DNA of 64,000 nt from Deferribacteraceae bacterium UBA6793 (GTDB lineage Bacteria; Chrysiogenota; Deferribacteres; Deferribacterales; Geovibrionaceae), in the NCBI GenBank assembly GCA_002452405.1, contig DKFP01000010.1, positions 62,001-126,000 on the forward strand. Direction: 5' to 3'. Each line of letters starts with the position of its first letter. The first letter of the stretch is position 1. The position numbers and the translations under genes were made by a program. The notes below the pieces were generated by a model. That model did not search any database and was not told the DNA's origin. It saw only the letters and a list, made by a program, of their open reading frames with translations. Of the stretch, positions 49,971-57,960 are shown piece after piece.

Positions 49971-51371
49971 ATGAAATTATTCAGTGCCGAATTATCCAAA
50001 TCCGCCGAAACAGTAACTGCTAAGGCTGTGGTAATGCAAAAGAAAGGCAAAACTTTCTCTATGCTTAAATATTATACCACGGATGTTGATAATATCCACT
50101 ATCTTTCAAAGGGTATGCCCTTAAATATCGGCATGAGCTATTTCGACACTGTTGAAGAGACCCTCACTCTCCCGCCTGTAAAGGATGCGGAGACATTCAA
50201 AATAATTTCAATGAACAAGCTGAAAGAGAGTGTAGACCCTGCTCAGGAATACCTGATGGCGTATAAGGCGAATACGACTCAGATTCCAGATTCCTCTGGC
50301 AACCTGACTTATAAGGTGCTGCTGGCGCCGACCTCCGTGCTTTATAAAGATTCGGGGCTGAACGACGAAACATTGCAGCAGCTCAATATGTTTACAATAT
50401 CCGACTTCGCTCTCTGCGCGCTGGTGAACAAATATTTTCCGGACAAGACCGTTTTCCATGCCTATGCCGATGAAACGAAAATATGCGTGACCATCTGCAT
50501 CAACGACTATATCGTATACACCAGAAACAACCCGACTGAAAAGGGCTCCAATCTTTTAAGCATATATTACGAATATCTTAACCTTACATACATGTACGCG
50601 ACAAAAAACCTCCGCATGAAGATAGACAACGTTATATTTTCCGGCAAGCTGGCGGATATGCGGGAACTTGTCACCATGTTCTACGAGTTTTCCGGAGTGG
50701 CACAGTCCACGCTGATCCCTATGGGGATAGTGGAAAACTGTCCAAACGATATATTTCAGGAGTATCTGATACCCATATCCCTCTGCTATCTGGACAATGC
50801 ATACGACATGACCCCGCGACCTATAATACAGACTCAGGCGAAAAACTTTGCAACGTCTATTGTTAACGGCGCGGCGCTTATCTGTGTTCTGGTCCTGCTC
50901 CTGATGTCGGCTTCGTCGGTCTTCACGCTTTACGATAACAAAGCAACCATGACGGCACAGGCGCAAAGCCTGAGCAGAAAGATAAAAAATTATCTGACCG
51001 AGGTTTCCGCCGGACACGAAAAGCGGTTCGACCTGCAATATTACCGCACCATCGAAAAGAGAGAAGAGAGCGCATCCAGAGATTTCGCTCTATTTGCAAA
51101 TCTCCTTGCCATGGGCAACTATGAGCTGGTGAATTTTGACGCGTCCAAAGATGGTGAAAAAATCGTTGAGATAGGTGGAATACTGCATTTCAGCAAACTG
51201 GCGCAGCTGGAAAATTTCAAGGAGAGTCTTCGTGACGAACTTGGAAAAATAGAATCGCAGGGCGGCTATACTCTTGAAGACAACACAGCTTTTAAAACGG
51301 ACGACATGACCGTAACTGTGAAGCTGCTGTTCAAAAAGGGCGGTGCGGCGCAGCAGCAGGCTGGCGGCTGA
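49971..51371 (+). CDS. MshI-like (PilM/PilN-type) pilus biogenesis protein
   Basis: 466 residues. The N-terminal 290 residues look like a degenerate actin-fold PilM/GspL cytoplasmic domain; then a membrane helix (NGAALICVLVLLLMSASSVF, about 298-318) and a periplasmic coiled and ferredoxin-like part as in PilN/GspL. This single-gene fusion is the MshI arrangement. It is first in a five-gene operon with overlapping genes. Identification rests mainly on architecture and position before MshJ-, MshK-, secretin- and TPR-like genes. Confidence 0.72.
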   Translation: MKLFSAELSKSAETVTAKAVVMQKKGKTFSMLKYYTTDVDNIHYLSKGMPLNIGMSYFDTVEETLTLPPVKDAETFKIISMNKLKESVDPAQEYLMAYKANTTQIPDSSGNLTYKVLLAPTSVLYKDSGLNDETLQQLNMFTISDFALCALVNKYFPDKTVFHAYADETKICVTICINDYIVYTRNNPTEKGSNLLSIYYEYLNLTYMYATKNLRMKIDNVIFSGKLADMRELVTMFYEFSGVAQSTLIPMGIVENCPNDIFQEYLIPISLCYLDNAYDMTPRPIIQTQAKNFATSIVNGAALICVLVLLLMSASSVFTLYDNKATMTAQAQSLSRKIKNYLTEVSAGHEKRFDLQYYRTIEKREESASRDFALFANLLAMGNYELVNFDASKDGEKIVEIGGILHFSKLAQLENFKESLRDELGKIESQGGYTLEDNTAFKTDDMTVTVKLLFKKGGAAQQQAGG

Positions 51372-51898
51372 TGCACATATTTCTGCGCATATTCAGAAGC
51401 TACAAACTGCTGGTCGCTTTAAGCAGCATGATATTCACCCTGTCGGTTTTTCTTATAATGCTCGGCGTTATCAACGGCGCCATGGAAAACACCATCACAG
51501 AGATGAAAAGAACCGCAAATCTTTACAGGGCCGGCGACACAAAGACAAGGCTGTATGGGCTTGAAACGGCTCTCAACAAGGCAAATCCGCCCTATCTGAC
51601 AGCCGCTGAAGCAAAACGTCTGCTTCTGGAAACTCTGGAAAATTTCCGCACTCTTTACGGCGGAAAGATAATGAACGACATAACAGACAGCGGCGGTTCA
51701 TACAGCACCGAACTGGAATTTACAATAGAACCGACAAACCCGGCACAGATAACAGCCATAGTAAACTATCTGGAAAACAGCGTAGCTCCGGTCATAACGG
51801 TAAAAAAACTTACATTTCTAAAATCACAGGATAAAAACACGGTGCGTTTTCTAATAAGCGCAAACCAGCCATATTACGGCGGCGTATATGAATATTAA
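51371..51898 (+). CDS. MshJ/PilO-like protein
   Basis: 175 residues with one N-terminal membrane helix (about 13-36), a short coiled coil and a small periplasmic alpha/beta domain. Size and topology fit PilO, GspM or MshJ. Its ATG overlaps the stop of the previous gene by one base (TGATG), so it is translationally coupled. Sequence itself carries no strong motif. Confidence 0.65.
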   Translation: MHIFLRIFRSYKLLVALSSMIFTLSVFLIMLGVINGAMENTITEMKRTANLYRAGDTKTRLYGLETALNKANPPYLTAAEAKRLLLETLENFRTLYGGKIMNDITDSGGSYSTELEFTIEPTNPAQITAIVNYLENSVAPVITVKKLTFLKSQDKNTVRFLISANQPYYGGVYEY

Positions 51899-52433
51899 GA
51901 AACTGAAACTGCTGAACGCCGCAAGTCTCATAAAGCTGTCGCTCCCTCTGGCAGTCCTTTTCTGTGTCTTTTTTCTTAGGTCTGTGATAGAGTCTTCCAT
52001 GGAAAGCATCATCTCCGACAGGTTCGAAAGGATGCAGCAGGTGTTTGAAATTTCCATCCCCGAAGACGACGCAAAATTCACAAAAGCGCTGACAACGGGA
52101 AAAAATCCGGAGCCTGTGAAGCCTTTTGACATGTCGGTTTATCTTGCGAATCCTTTTATTGCCGGTTTTTACAACCGGATACAGACACAGCAGACAGCCG
52201 CACAGACCGCAACGGAAGTTTCAGCTGAAAATCAGGTGGAGAAACCCTCTGCCCCCGGATACATGGTTTCCGCCGTAATGAACGGCAGAAATAAGAAATG
52301 CGCCGTGGTTAACGGCAAACTCATAAATCTGGGCGATAATGTTGATAACAACAGCCGCCTCGCAGCAGTCGATGATTCGAGAGTACTGCTGGAGGGTTAC
52401 TGGGGAAAAAAATGGTATTACGTTCAATATTAA
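51888..52433 (+). CDS. MshK/PilP/GspC-like protein
   Basis: 181 residues: N-terminal helix (about 15-32), Gln/Thr-rich linker (QTQQTAAQTATEVSAENQ), and a C-terminal beta domain with VSAVMNGRNKKCAVVNGKLINLGDNV, which matches the GspC/PilP/MshK homology-region pattern that docks on the secretin. Overlaps its upstream neighbour by 11 bases and the secretin gene by 22 bases. Confidence 0.75.
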   Translation: MNIKKLKLLNAASLIKLSLPLAVLFCVFFLRSVIESSMESIISDRFERMQQVFEISIPEDDAKFTKALTTGKNPEPVKPFDMSVYLANPFIAGFYNRIQTQQTAAQTATEVSAENQVEKPSAPGYMVSAVMNGRNKKCAVVNGKLINLGDNVDNNSRLAAVDDSRVLLEGYWGKKWYYVQY

Positions 52434-54019
52434 CTTTTCTTCTGGCAATTTCACTTGTGTCCTGTGCCACCGTTGAGGAAAAGAAACAGGCAGCTGTGAT
52501 TATGCCCGATTTTTCCAAGGCACAGCCGATTAAACCCCTTGCGCCGCCACCACCACCCGTAATATCGAAACCGGTTATAGACAATGACCCGCTTGAGAAT
52601 ACTTACGTCTCTGTGGACGCAGTCGAACAGAGCCTTTCTTCCGTTCTGTACATGATAGCCGCCGAATCAGGACTTAATCTCATAATCGGACCGGAAGTAA
52701 ACGTCAGCAAACCATTCACCCTGACAGTCAGAAACATGCCCGCACGGGAAGCCCTTGATTCCGTGTGCGAAAACGCAGGCGTGGCATACACGATATCAGG
52801 AAGCACACTGAAAGTATCCGCCTATGTGGCAAAAACATACAAAATCCCCTACACGACAGTTAACGCCGACCAGACCTCCACAATAGGCGGCAACATTTTC
52901 GGTTCCGACTCCACTTCAACCGAACTCAGCGGCGATTACAAGATCGTCTATTCTAAATCAGGCGCCATGGCGAACATGCAGCTTAATATTCTGAATGCAG
53001 TTTACGGAATGATATTCCCCGAAGTTTCGGACGAAAACGGGCAGTCTAAATCTGACTCCGGCGATTCCGGAGCAGCTGCAAATCAGCAGGGCGCGGCATC
53101 CGGTTCATCAGACGCTAAGGGGGCGACCGGAGCCTCATCTTCCGGTTCATCCTCTTCATCTGGCACTCAGACAAAACTTTCATACTACAGAGGTCTTCGC
53201 GGATACTCTTTCAACACACTCACAGGACTTTTAAGAGTATACGCACCGCCGCACGTAATAAGCATGATAGACGAATACATCAGCCAGACCGTTAAAGACG
53301 CGTCTAAACAGGTTCTCATCGAAGCCAAAATAATGGAGGTCGTGCTCACGGACTCCAGTGCATACGGCATAAACTGGACAAGCGAGAACGGCAGATACGG
53401 TGTAACACTTATCGGCGATATGCTGGGTTCACAGACTCCTGTTGGTATAGTACAGTCCTACGACAACCTGTTCCAGTTCATAGCCACACAGGGACGCATA
53501 GAATCACTCGGTAACCCACGCATAAGGGTGCTGAACGGTCAGAGCGCCATGATAACTTCCGGTCAGCTCAACCCATTCTGGGAGAAGAAAGTTGACACCG
53601 ACACAGAGGAAAACACCCAGACTGTGACATATGAACGCTCAACCGTTCTGGACGGAATAACACTCGGCGTTACGGCAAACGTAATGGACGACAACAGGAT
53701 AACGCTCCACGTCGTCCCCATTCTTTCCAGCATAGAGGAGATAGCATACCAGTATGAACTGGACGATCAGGGCAATTCATACTCAGTCGCAAGCTACCCC
53801 AAGGTAAACATGAGAGAAGCGGGAACAGTCCTCACAGTGCAAAACGGTACGACAATAGTCATGGGCGGACTGATTACCAACAAAGATGTCGTAAACGAGC
53901 GCAGGATACCTGTTCTGGGCGATATTCCCGGTCTCGGTATGCTTTTTAAAGCGAGATCCACAGAAAAAGAGAGAAGGGAACTTGTTATACTTATCACAAC
54001 GACCCTGATAGACGGATAA
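52412..54019 (+). CDS. mshL: Outer-membrane secretin (MshL/PilQ/GspD family)
   Basis: 535-residue lipoprotein (lipobox LVSC). It has an STN/N-domain (about 70-150), a Ser/Gly-rich low-complexity stretch (about 210-250), and the secretin domain with VNMREAGTVLTVQNGTTIVMGGLI and the closing RIPVLGDIPGLGMLFKARS. It forms the gated ring through which a pilus or secreted substrate passes. The lipoprotein signal and gene order favour the MSHA branch. Confidence 0.92.
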   Translation: MVLRSILTFLLAISLVSCATVEEKKQAAVIMPDFSKAQPIKPLAPPPPPVISKPVIDNDPLENTYVSVDAVEQSLSSVLYMIAAESGLNLIIGPEVNVSKPFTLTVRNMPAREALDSVCENAGVAYTISGSTLKVSAYVAKTYKIPYTTVNADQTSTIGGNIFGSDSTSTELSGDYKIVYSKSGAMANMQLNILNAVYGMIFPEVSDENGQSKSDSGDSGAAANQQGAASGSSDAKGATGASSSGSSSSSGTQTKLSYYRGLRGYSFNTLTGLLRVYAPPHVISMIDEYISQTVKDASKQVLIEAKIMEVVLTDSSAYGINWTSENGRYGVTLIGDMLGSQTPVGIVQSYDNLFQFIATQGRIESLGNPRIRVLNGQSAMITSGQLNPFWEKKVDTDTEENTQTVTYERSTVLDGITLGVTANVMDDNRITLHVVPILSSIEEIAYQYELDDQGNSYSVASYPKVNMREAGTVLTVQNGTTIVMGGLITNKDVVNERRIPVLGDIPGLGMLFKARSTEKERRELVILITTTLIDG

Positions 54020-54020
54020 T

Positions 54021-55178
54021 ATGAGCCTGATACTCGACAGCCTTAAAAAGGTGAACAGCACAAAGAAAGCAGGAAACGCGGTTCCTCCCAGCCTGCTGAA
54101 TCTGAAACCTTCCGGCGGAAAAGGCAAAGGACCCAGGAAATCTCTTCTGGTGCTTCTTGCCGTTGCAGTAATCGGTTTTCTGATAGTGCTTTTCATGCCG
54201 ACAGGCGACAGTAAATATAAGGTTAACGCGGCGGCGGATGTCGCACAGGAAATACCGCAGCCTGCACAGCCCGTGCCCGTATCAAGACCTGCGGAGGAAC
54301 CCAAACCGGAACCAGCAAAACCGCAGACAGCTCCAATAGACCAGTCGCCTGAATTTGATCCCACAGCTGCGAACAAACAGCGGCTTGCCGCAATGAACAG
54401 TCTGCCGGAAATCAATAAGGCAGCACCTATGCCCGCTCCCGCAGCGGCACCTGCTCCGGAAACCCAGCAACCTGCACCCACACCCATGCCGGAAGCAGCG
54501 CAACAGCCGGAAGCGGTTCCGTCTCGACCTGTACAGCAGAACAACCCTTCGTTCGTGCTGTCCGGACGCGCAAAAAGAGAATACGACCGCAAGATAGAAT
54601 ACAACACACTGACAGCGCAGGCTTCTTCCGCCCTGCGTTCGGGAAATAACAGAAAAGCCGAAGAATTCTATGCCAGGGCGATGGTCGAAAAGGTCACAAA
54701 ACCCACTCTGACAGGGCTTCTCACTTCAAAGATACGCATGGGAAAACTGAACGAGATTCAGGGGATAATCAATAGCAATCCTTATACAGCCGACGCCTCC
54801 GTGATAAGCGCGGCGGCACTTGAAATGGCGGACATGGGATACTCAGAAAGGGCGCTTGACCTGCTTGCCGGAAACTCATCCGGCACTGGAAGCGGTCAGA
54901 TATACTACACGGCAGGAATTATTCAGGAGAACACCGGAAACTATGCCAGAGCGGAAACCGCATACCGCAGAGCAGTTCAGCTGAACCCCGGTGACGGGTA
55001 TTTCCTTTATGCCTTTGCGCGTTCGCTGGACGTGCAGCAAAAATATGACGATGCACTGCAAAGTTATATGAGACTTGCGGAGATGCCGTCTGCCGAAAGC
55101 GGGCTCAGAGCAAACGCGCAGCAGCGTGCCGCGGCGATTCAGGCATATCTTAGCGCAATCGACAGAAAAACGAAATAA
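54021..55178 (+). CDS. MshN-like TPR protein with membrane anchor
   Basis: 385 residues: cytoplasmic N-terminus (LILDSLKKVNSTKK, GspB/MshN-like), one helix (about 48-66, LLVLLAVAVIGFLIVLFM), a long Pro/Ala/Glu-rich linker (70-180) and TPR repeats in the C-terminal 190 residues, ending near residue 380. MshN has this plan and is thought to assist secretin or pilus assembly. Starts one base after the secretin stop. Its stop codon directly abuts the stop of the convergent hemerythrin gene. Confidence 0.78.
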   Translation: MSLILDSLKKVNSTKKAGNAVPPSLLNLKPSGGKGKGPRKSLLVLLAVAVIGFLIVLFMPTGDSKYKVNAAADVAQEIPQPAQPVPVSRPAEEPKPEPAKPQTAPIDQSPEFDPTAANKQRLAAMNSLPEINKAAPMPAPAAAPAPETQQPAPTPMPEAAQQPEAVPSRPVQQNNPSFVLSGRAKREYDRKIEYNTLTAQASSALRSGNNRKAEEFYARAMVEKVTKPTLTGLLTSKIRMGKLNEIQGIINSNPYTADASVISAAALEMADMGYSERALDLLAGNSSGTGSGQIYYTAGIIQENTGNYARAETAYRRAVQLNPGDGYFLYAFARSLDVQQKYDDALQSYMRLAEMPSAESGLRANAQQRAAAIQAYLSAIDRKTK

Positions 55179-55592
55179 TCAGGCGCAAAAACCGTTCTCT
55201 TTCATGAACGAAGCCAGTTTCTTATCATACCCCATAATGTGCTCCACAAGCCATTCCTGCAAAAGCACACGGAGTCTTTCAACTATCTCCTCGCTGTGCC
55301 CGTCGGCAATAAGTGATTTGTAACAGGTCATAAGCTCGTCAACCAGCTTTCTGTGGTCGTTGAGATGTTCGTTGAAATCGGGATAACCGTATCGTTTCAT
55401 CAGATCCTCTTCCGTTCCGAAGTGAAACCTGACATATTTCAGAAGGTAGTTCAGTGTCTTAATAGTAATTTCGTGACCGTACAGTTTCTCAAGACTGTCG
55501 AAGTAGGAATTGATGTGTTTAAACAGATCCTTATGCTGGGAATCTATAGTTTCGTTCCCGCTGATAAGGCTGTCACTCCATTCTGCCTTCAT
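55179..55592 (-). CDS. Bacteriohemerythrin
   Basis: 137-residue four-helix protein with the diiron ligand set: His20 (IDSQHKDLF), His57 and Glu61 (FHFGTEEDL), His76 and His80 (HLNDHRKLV), His117 (VEHIMGYD) and Asp122. It binds O2 reversibly, which in an anaerobe suggests oxygen sensing, delivery or scavenging. GGAGG precedes the ATG. Single-domain, cytoplasmic. Confidence 0.93.
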   Translation of the reverse strand: MKAEWSDSLISGNETIDSQHKDLFKHINSYFDSLEKLYGHEITIKTLNYLLKYVRFHFGTEEDLMKRYGYPDFNEHLNDHRKLVDELMTCYKSLIADGHSEEIVERLRVLLQEWLVEHIMGYDKKLASFMKENGFCA

Positions 55593-55652
55593 GCGTCCTC
55601 CAATATTAAATAATAAAAAATGATTATAACGTAAATTTATTAAAAAACTAAA

Positions 55653-55991
55653 TTATTTTTTGTATTTTTTATGGCAGTTTTCACATTTAAGCATGGGTGC
55701 GTGGTTGCCGTCTTTCGGCCACTCTTTGTGGCAGTCGAAACAGTTGTCGCCGCAGCCTTCATTGTTTGAAGAACCGAACTCAAAAAGTTTCTTGCTGGCA
55801 GGAGTATGGCACTTTATGCAGGTTGTCAGGGCTATGTGGTCCTTGCTCCCTTTCAGCTTTGGGTGGCAGGTCATACAGTCCCCTGCGCATCCGGCATACA
55901 CTGTCAGGGCAAACAATCCCACAAAAATTCCTGCACAGAATCCAAAAGCAGTTCTCCTTTTTCCGTAACTTTCAATCTTTCCATTTGCCAT
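55653..55991 (-). CDS. Small tetraheme c-type cytochrome overlapping hemW
   Basis: 112 residues with a basic leader (YGKRR) and hydrophobic signal (FGFCAGIFVGLFALTVYA), then four CXXCH motifs (CMTCH, CIKCH, CFDCH, CENCH). Soluble periplasmic tetraheme cytochrome. AAGGG precedes the ATG at 55991 by eight bases. Its first 29 codons lie inside the end of hemW in another frame (88-base overlap), so the signal peptide is encoded by DNA that also encodes the HemW C-terminus. Confidence 0.87.
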   Translation of the reverse strand: MANGKIESYGKRRTAFGFCAGIFVGLFALTVYAGCAGDCMTCHPKLKGSKDHIALTTCIKCHTPASKKLFEFGSSNNEGCGDNCFDCHKEWPKDGNHAPMLKCENCHKKYKK

Positions 55992-56995
55992 GTCAGCATC
56001 CCTTCCGCAATAAGTTTATCTATGCGCTCATTAAAAATATTGGGTAAATCCCCATATCTGTATTTTAACGAAGAAAAATCCACTCCGTCAAGCATCCTTA
56101 GCCCGAAAATAAGTTCCTGTCCAAGCGCCTGAACACCATCAGTTCTGTCGGTCTCTGCATAAGCAGTCGGGTCGGTTATATATGCGGAAACGTCTGAAAT
56201 CTTCCCGCGAAGCTCCCGTCCGCCGTCATAATTTTCCAGCGTCCATGCCGCAGCACCAAGCCCGTCGTAGTCTTTCAGCATCCAGTAACCTATATTGTGT
56301 CTGCTCCCGTGTCCTTTCCGCGCGAAATTGGATATCTCATATTTATGATATCCGGCTGCCTCAAGCGACCTCTTAACATCTATGAAAGCCGATTCACCGC
56401 AAGGTTCGGCGCTTTTAAGATATTCTGTGTCAAAACTGTACGAATAGGCGGAAACGTGTTCCGGAGAAAGGGAGACAATATCTGCAAGAGTCTGCATCTG
56501 AACGGAATTTTCAACTGACGGTATATCGAATATCATATCGAGATTGAGTGCCGTATCGGGGCATATTCTGCGGGCGGATTGTGCCGCACGGAAGATATCC
56601 TCCCGTCCATGTATCCTGCCCAGAAGTTTCAGAACGCCTTCGTCCGTACTCTGGCAGCCGACGCTGAGACGCGATAAACCGAAATCCTTCACAACGGACA
56701 GAAAATCAGCCGTTATGCTTTCAGAGTTTGCCTCTATGGTCGATTCCTCGAAATCTGAACCCGCAATTGAAAACAGCCTGTCGAGAAAAACGGATAAAAG
56801 GACAGGGGGCACCGATGATGGTGTCCCTCCGCCGATATATAAAGTTTCATATTTTTTTCTTTTGCGCGCCGAAAGATCTTTAAGAACAGCGTCAAAATAC
56901 CTCTCGGTCAGGTCGTATGCGTCTGTTGCAGAATAAAATCCGCAGTAGCCGCACTTGTTTTTGCAGAACGGGACGTGGATGTATAATCCGCTCAC
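55904..56995 (-). CDS. hemW: HemW-like radical SAM heme chaperone
   Basis: 363-residue radical SAM protein with the cluster motif CKNKCGYC near residue 11, GGGTPS, and the HemW C-terminal domain (KVTEKGELLLDSV). HemW proteins bind heme and are often misnamed coproporphyrinogen III oxidase HemN. Given the heme demand seen here, heme trafficking is plausible. Start overlaps the kdsA stop by four bases (ATGA). Confidence 0.9.
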   Translation of the reverse strand: MSGLYIHVPFCKNKCGYCGFYSATDAYDLTERYFDAVLKDLSARKRKKYETLYIGGGTPSSVPPVLLSVFLDRLFSIAGSDFEESTIEANSESITADFLSVVKDFGLSRLSVGCQSTDEGVLKLLGRIHGREDIFRAAQSARRICPDTALNLDMIFDIPSVENSVQMQTLADIVSLSPEHVSAYSYSFDTEYLKSAEPCGESAFIDVKRSLEAAGYHKYEISNFARKGHGSRHNIGYWMLKDYDGLGAAAWTLENYDGGRELRGKISDVSAYITDPTAYAETDRTDGVQALGQELIFGLRMLDGVDFSSLKYRYGDLPNIFNERIDKLIAEGMLTWQMERLKVTEKGELLLDSVQEFLWDCLP

Positions 56996-57795
56996 CGACC
57001 TATTGCCGTCCTTATATCTATGATGGATTTAAGAATCTCTTCCAGTTTGTCCGGCGTCACCATGTTGGGACCGTCGGAGAGCGCATTTTCGGGGTCTTCG
57101 TGAGTTTCAAAGAAGAAACCGTCAACACCCACAGCAGCAGCAGCTTTTGCCAGATAAGGAACGTAGCTTCTGTCGCCGCCGCTTTTTCCGCCGAGTCCGC
57201 CCGGTTTCTGAACCGCGTGGGTAACGTCCATAACAACGGGGAAGCCGAACTGAGCCATGTCCACAAGGTTTCTGTAGTCAACGACGAGGTTGCCGTAACC
57301 GAGCATGGTTCCGCGCTCTGTGAGCATGACCTTATCGTTTCCGCTGTCGGTAACTTTTTTGCATGGGTGCCCCATGTCGTTTCCGGGGAGGAACTGCGCT
57401 TTTTTGATATTCACTATTTTATCCGTCTTCGCCGCAGCCACAAGCAGGTCGGTCTGGCGGCAGAGAAACGCCGGAATCTGAAGGATGTCTGCAACTTCGG
57501 CAACAGGTGCCGCCTGATACGCCTCATGGATGTCCGTGAGGATGGGAAGTCCCGTCTCCGCCTTCACCTTCGCCAGCATTTTCAGTCCCTCTTCCATGCC
57601 GGGACCGCGGAAACTGGTGACGGAAGTTCTGTTCGCCTTATCGAAAGACGCCTTAAAGATATATTTGATGCCGAGCCTGTCCGTTATCTGCTGAACCCTG
57701 CCCGCAATGCGAAGCAGCATATCCTGATTCTCTATCACACAGGGACCCGATATCAGAAACAGTCCGTTTTTAATTTCACTGTAAAGGTTTTTCAT
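56992..57795 (-). CDS. kdsA: 3-deoxy-8-phosphooctulonate synthase (KDO-8-P synthase)
   Basis: 267-residue TIM-barrel aldolase with FLISGPCVIEN, the KASFDKANRTS motif and DVTHAVQKPGG. It condenses arabinose-5-phosphate with PEP for lipopolysaccharide KDO, which confirms a Gram-negative envelope. I chose the ATG at 57795, behind AAGGAAG. The frame stays open upstream through a Lys/Arg-rich stretch without a good start, so that extension is not taken as part of kdsA. Confidence 0.94.
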   Translation of the reverse strand: MKNLYSEIKNGLFLISGPCVIENQDMLLRIAGRVQQITDRLGIKYIFKASFDKANRTSVTSFRGPGMEEGLKMLAKVKAETGLPILTDIHEAYQAAPVAEVADILQIPAFLCRQTDLLVAAAKTDKIVNIKKAQFLPGNDMGHPCKKVTDSGNDKVMLTERGTMLGYGNLVVDYRNLVDMAQFGFPVVMDVTHAVQKPGGLGGKSGGDRSYVPYLAKAAAAVGVDGFFFETHEDPENALSDGPNMVTPDKLEEILKSIIDIRTAIGR

Positions 57796-57874
57796 CTTCT
57801 TCCTTTTCTTTTTCTTTCTCTTTTTTGATTTTTTTGTATCGATCCTCGATACTGCAGCTTCCGCTGATAGCGCC

Positions 57875-57952
57875 TCAGCCGGCGCCCGGTTTAAGTCTGG
57901 CAACGAAAATCACCAGAACTATAAACACTATAATTCCTATAAAATCTTCCAT
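57875..57952 (-). CDS. Tiny single-helix membrane protein
   Basis: 25-residue peptide: MEDFIGIIVF then IVLVIFVARLKPGAG, one membrane helix with basic C-terminal end. AGGAGA lies four bases before the ATG, and it begins eight bases after the end of the upstream gene. The 80 bases to kdsA are an A/G-rich tract that, in the kdsA frame, encodes a very basic stretch. Function unknown; possibly frameshifted from a longer protein. Confidence 0.5.
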   Translation of the reverse strand: MEDFIGIIVFIVLVIFVARLKPGAG

Positions 57953-57960
57953 TGAATCTC

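Noticed and set aside
53080..53170. Ser/Gly codon repeat in the secretin gene as a tandem repeat locus
   Set aside because: It is an in-frame low-complexity linker without a regular DNA period; common in secretins.
57796..57903. KdsA with a 36-residue Lys/Arg-rich N-terminal extension
   Set aside because: KdsA normally starts close to the chosen ATG, which has AAGGAAG upstream; the extension begins at a poor TTG without a ribosome site.
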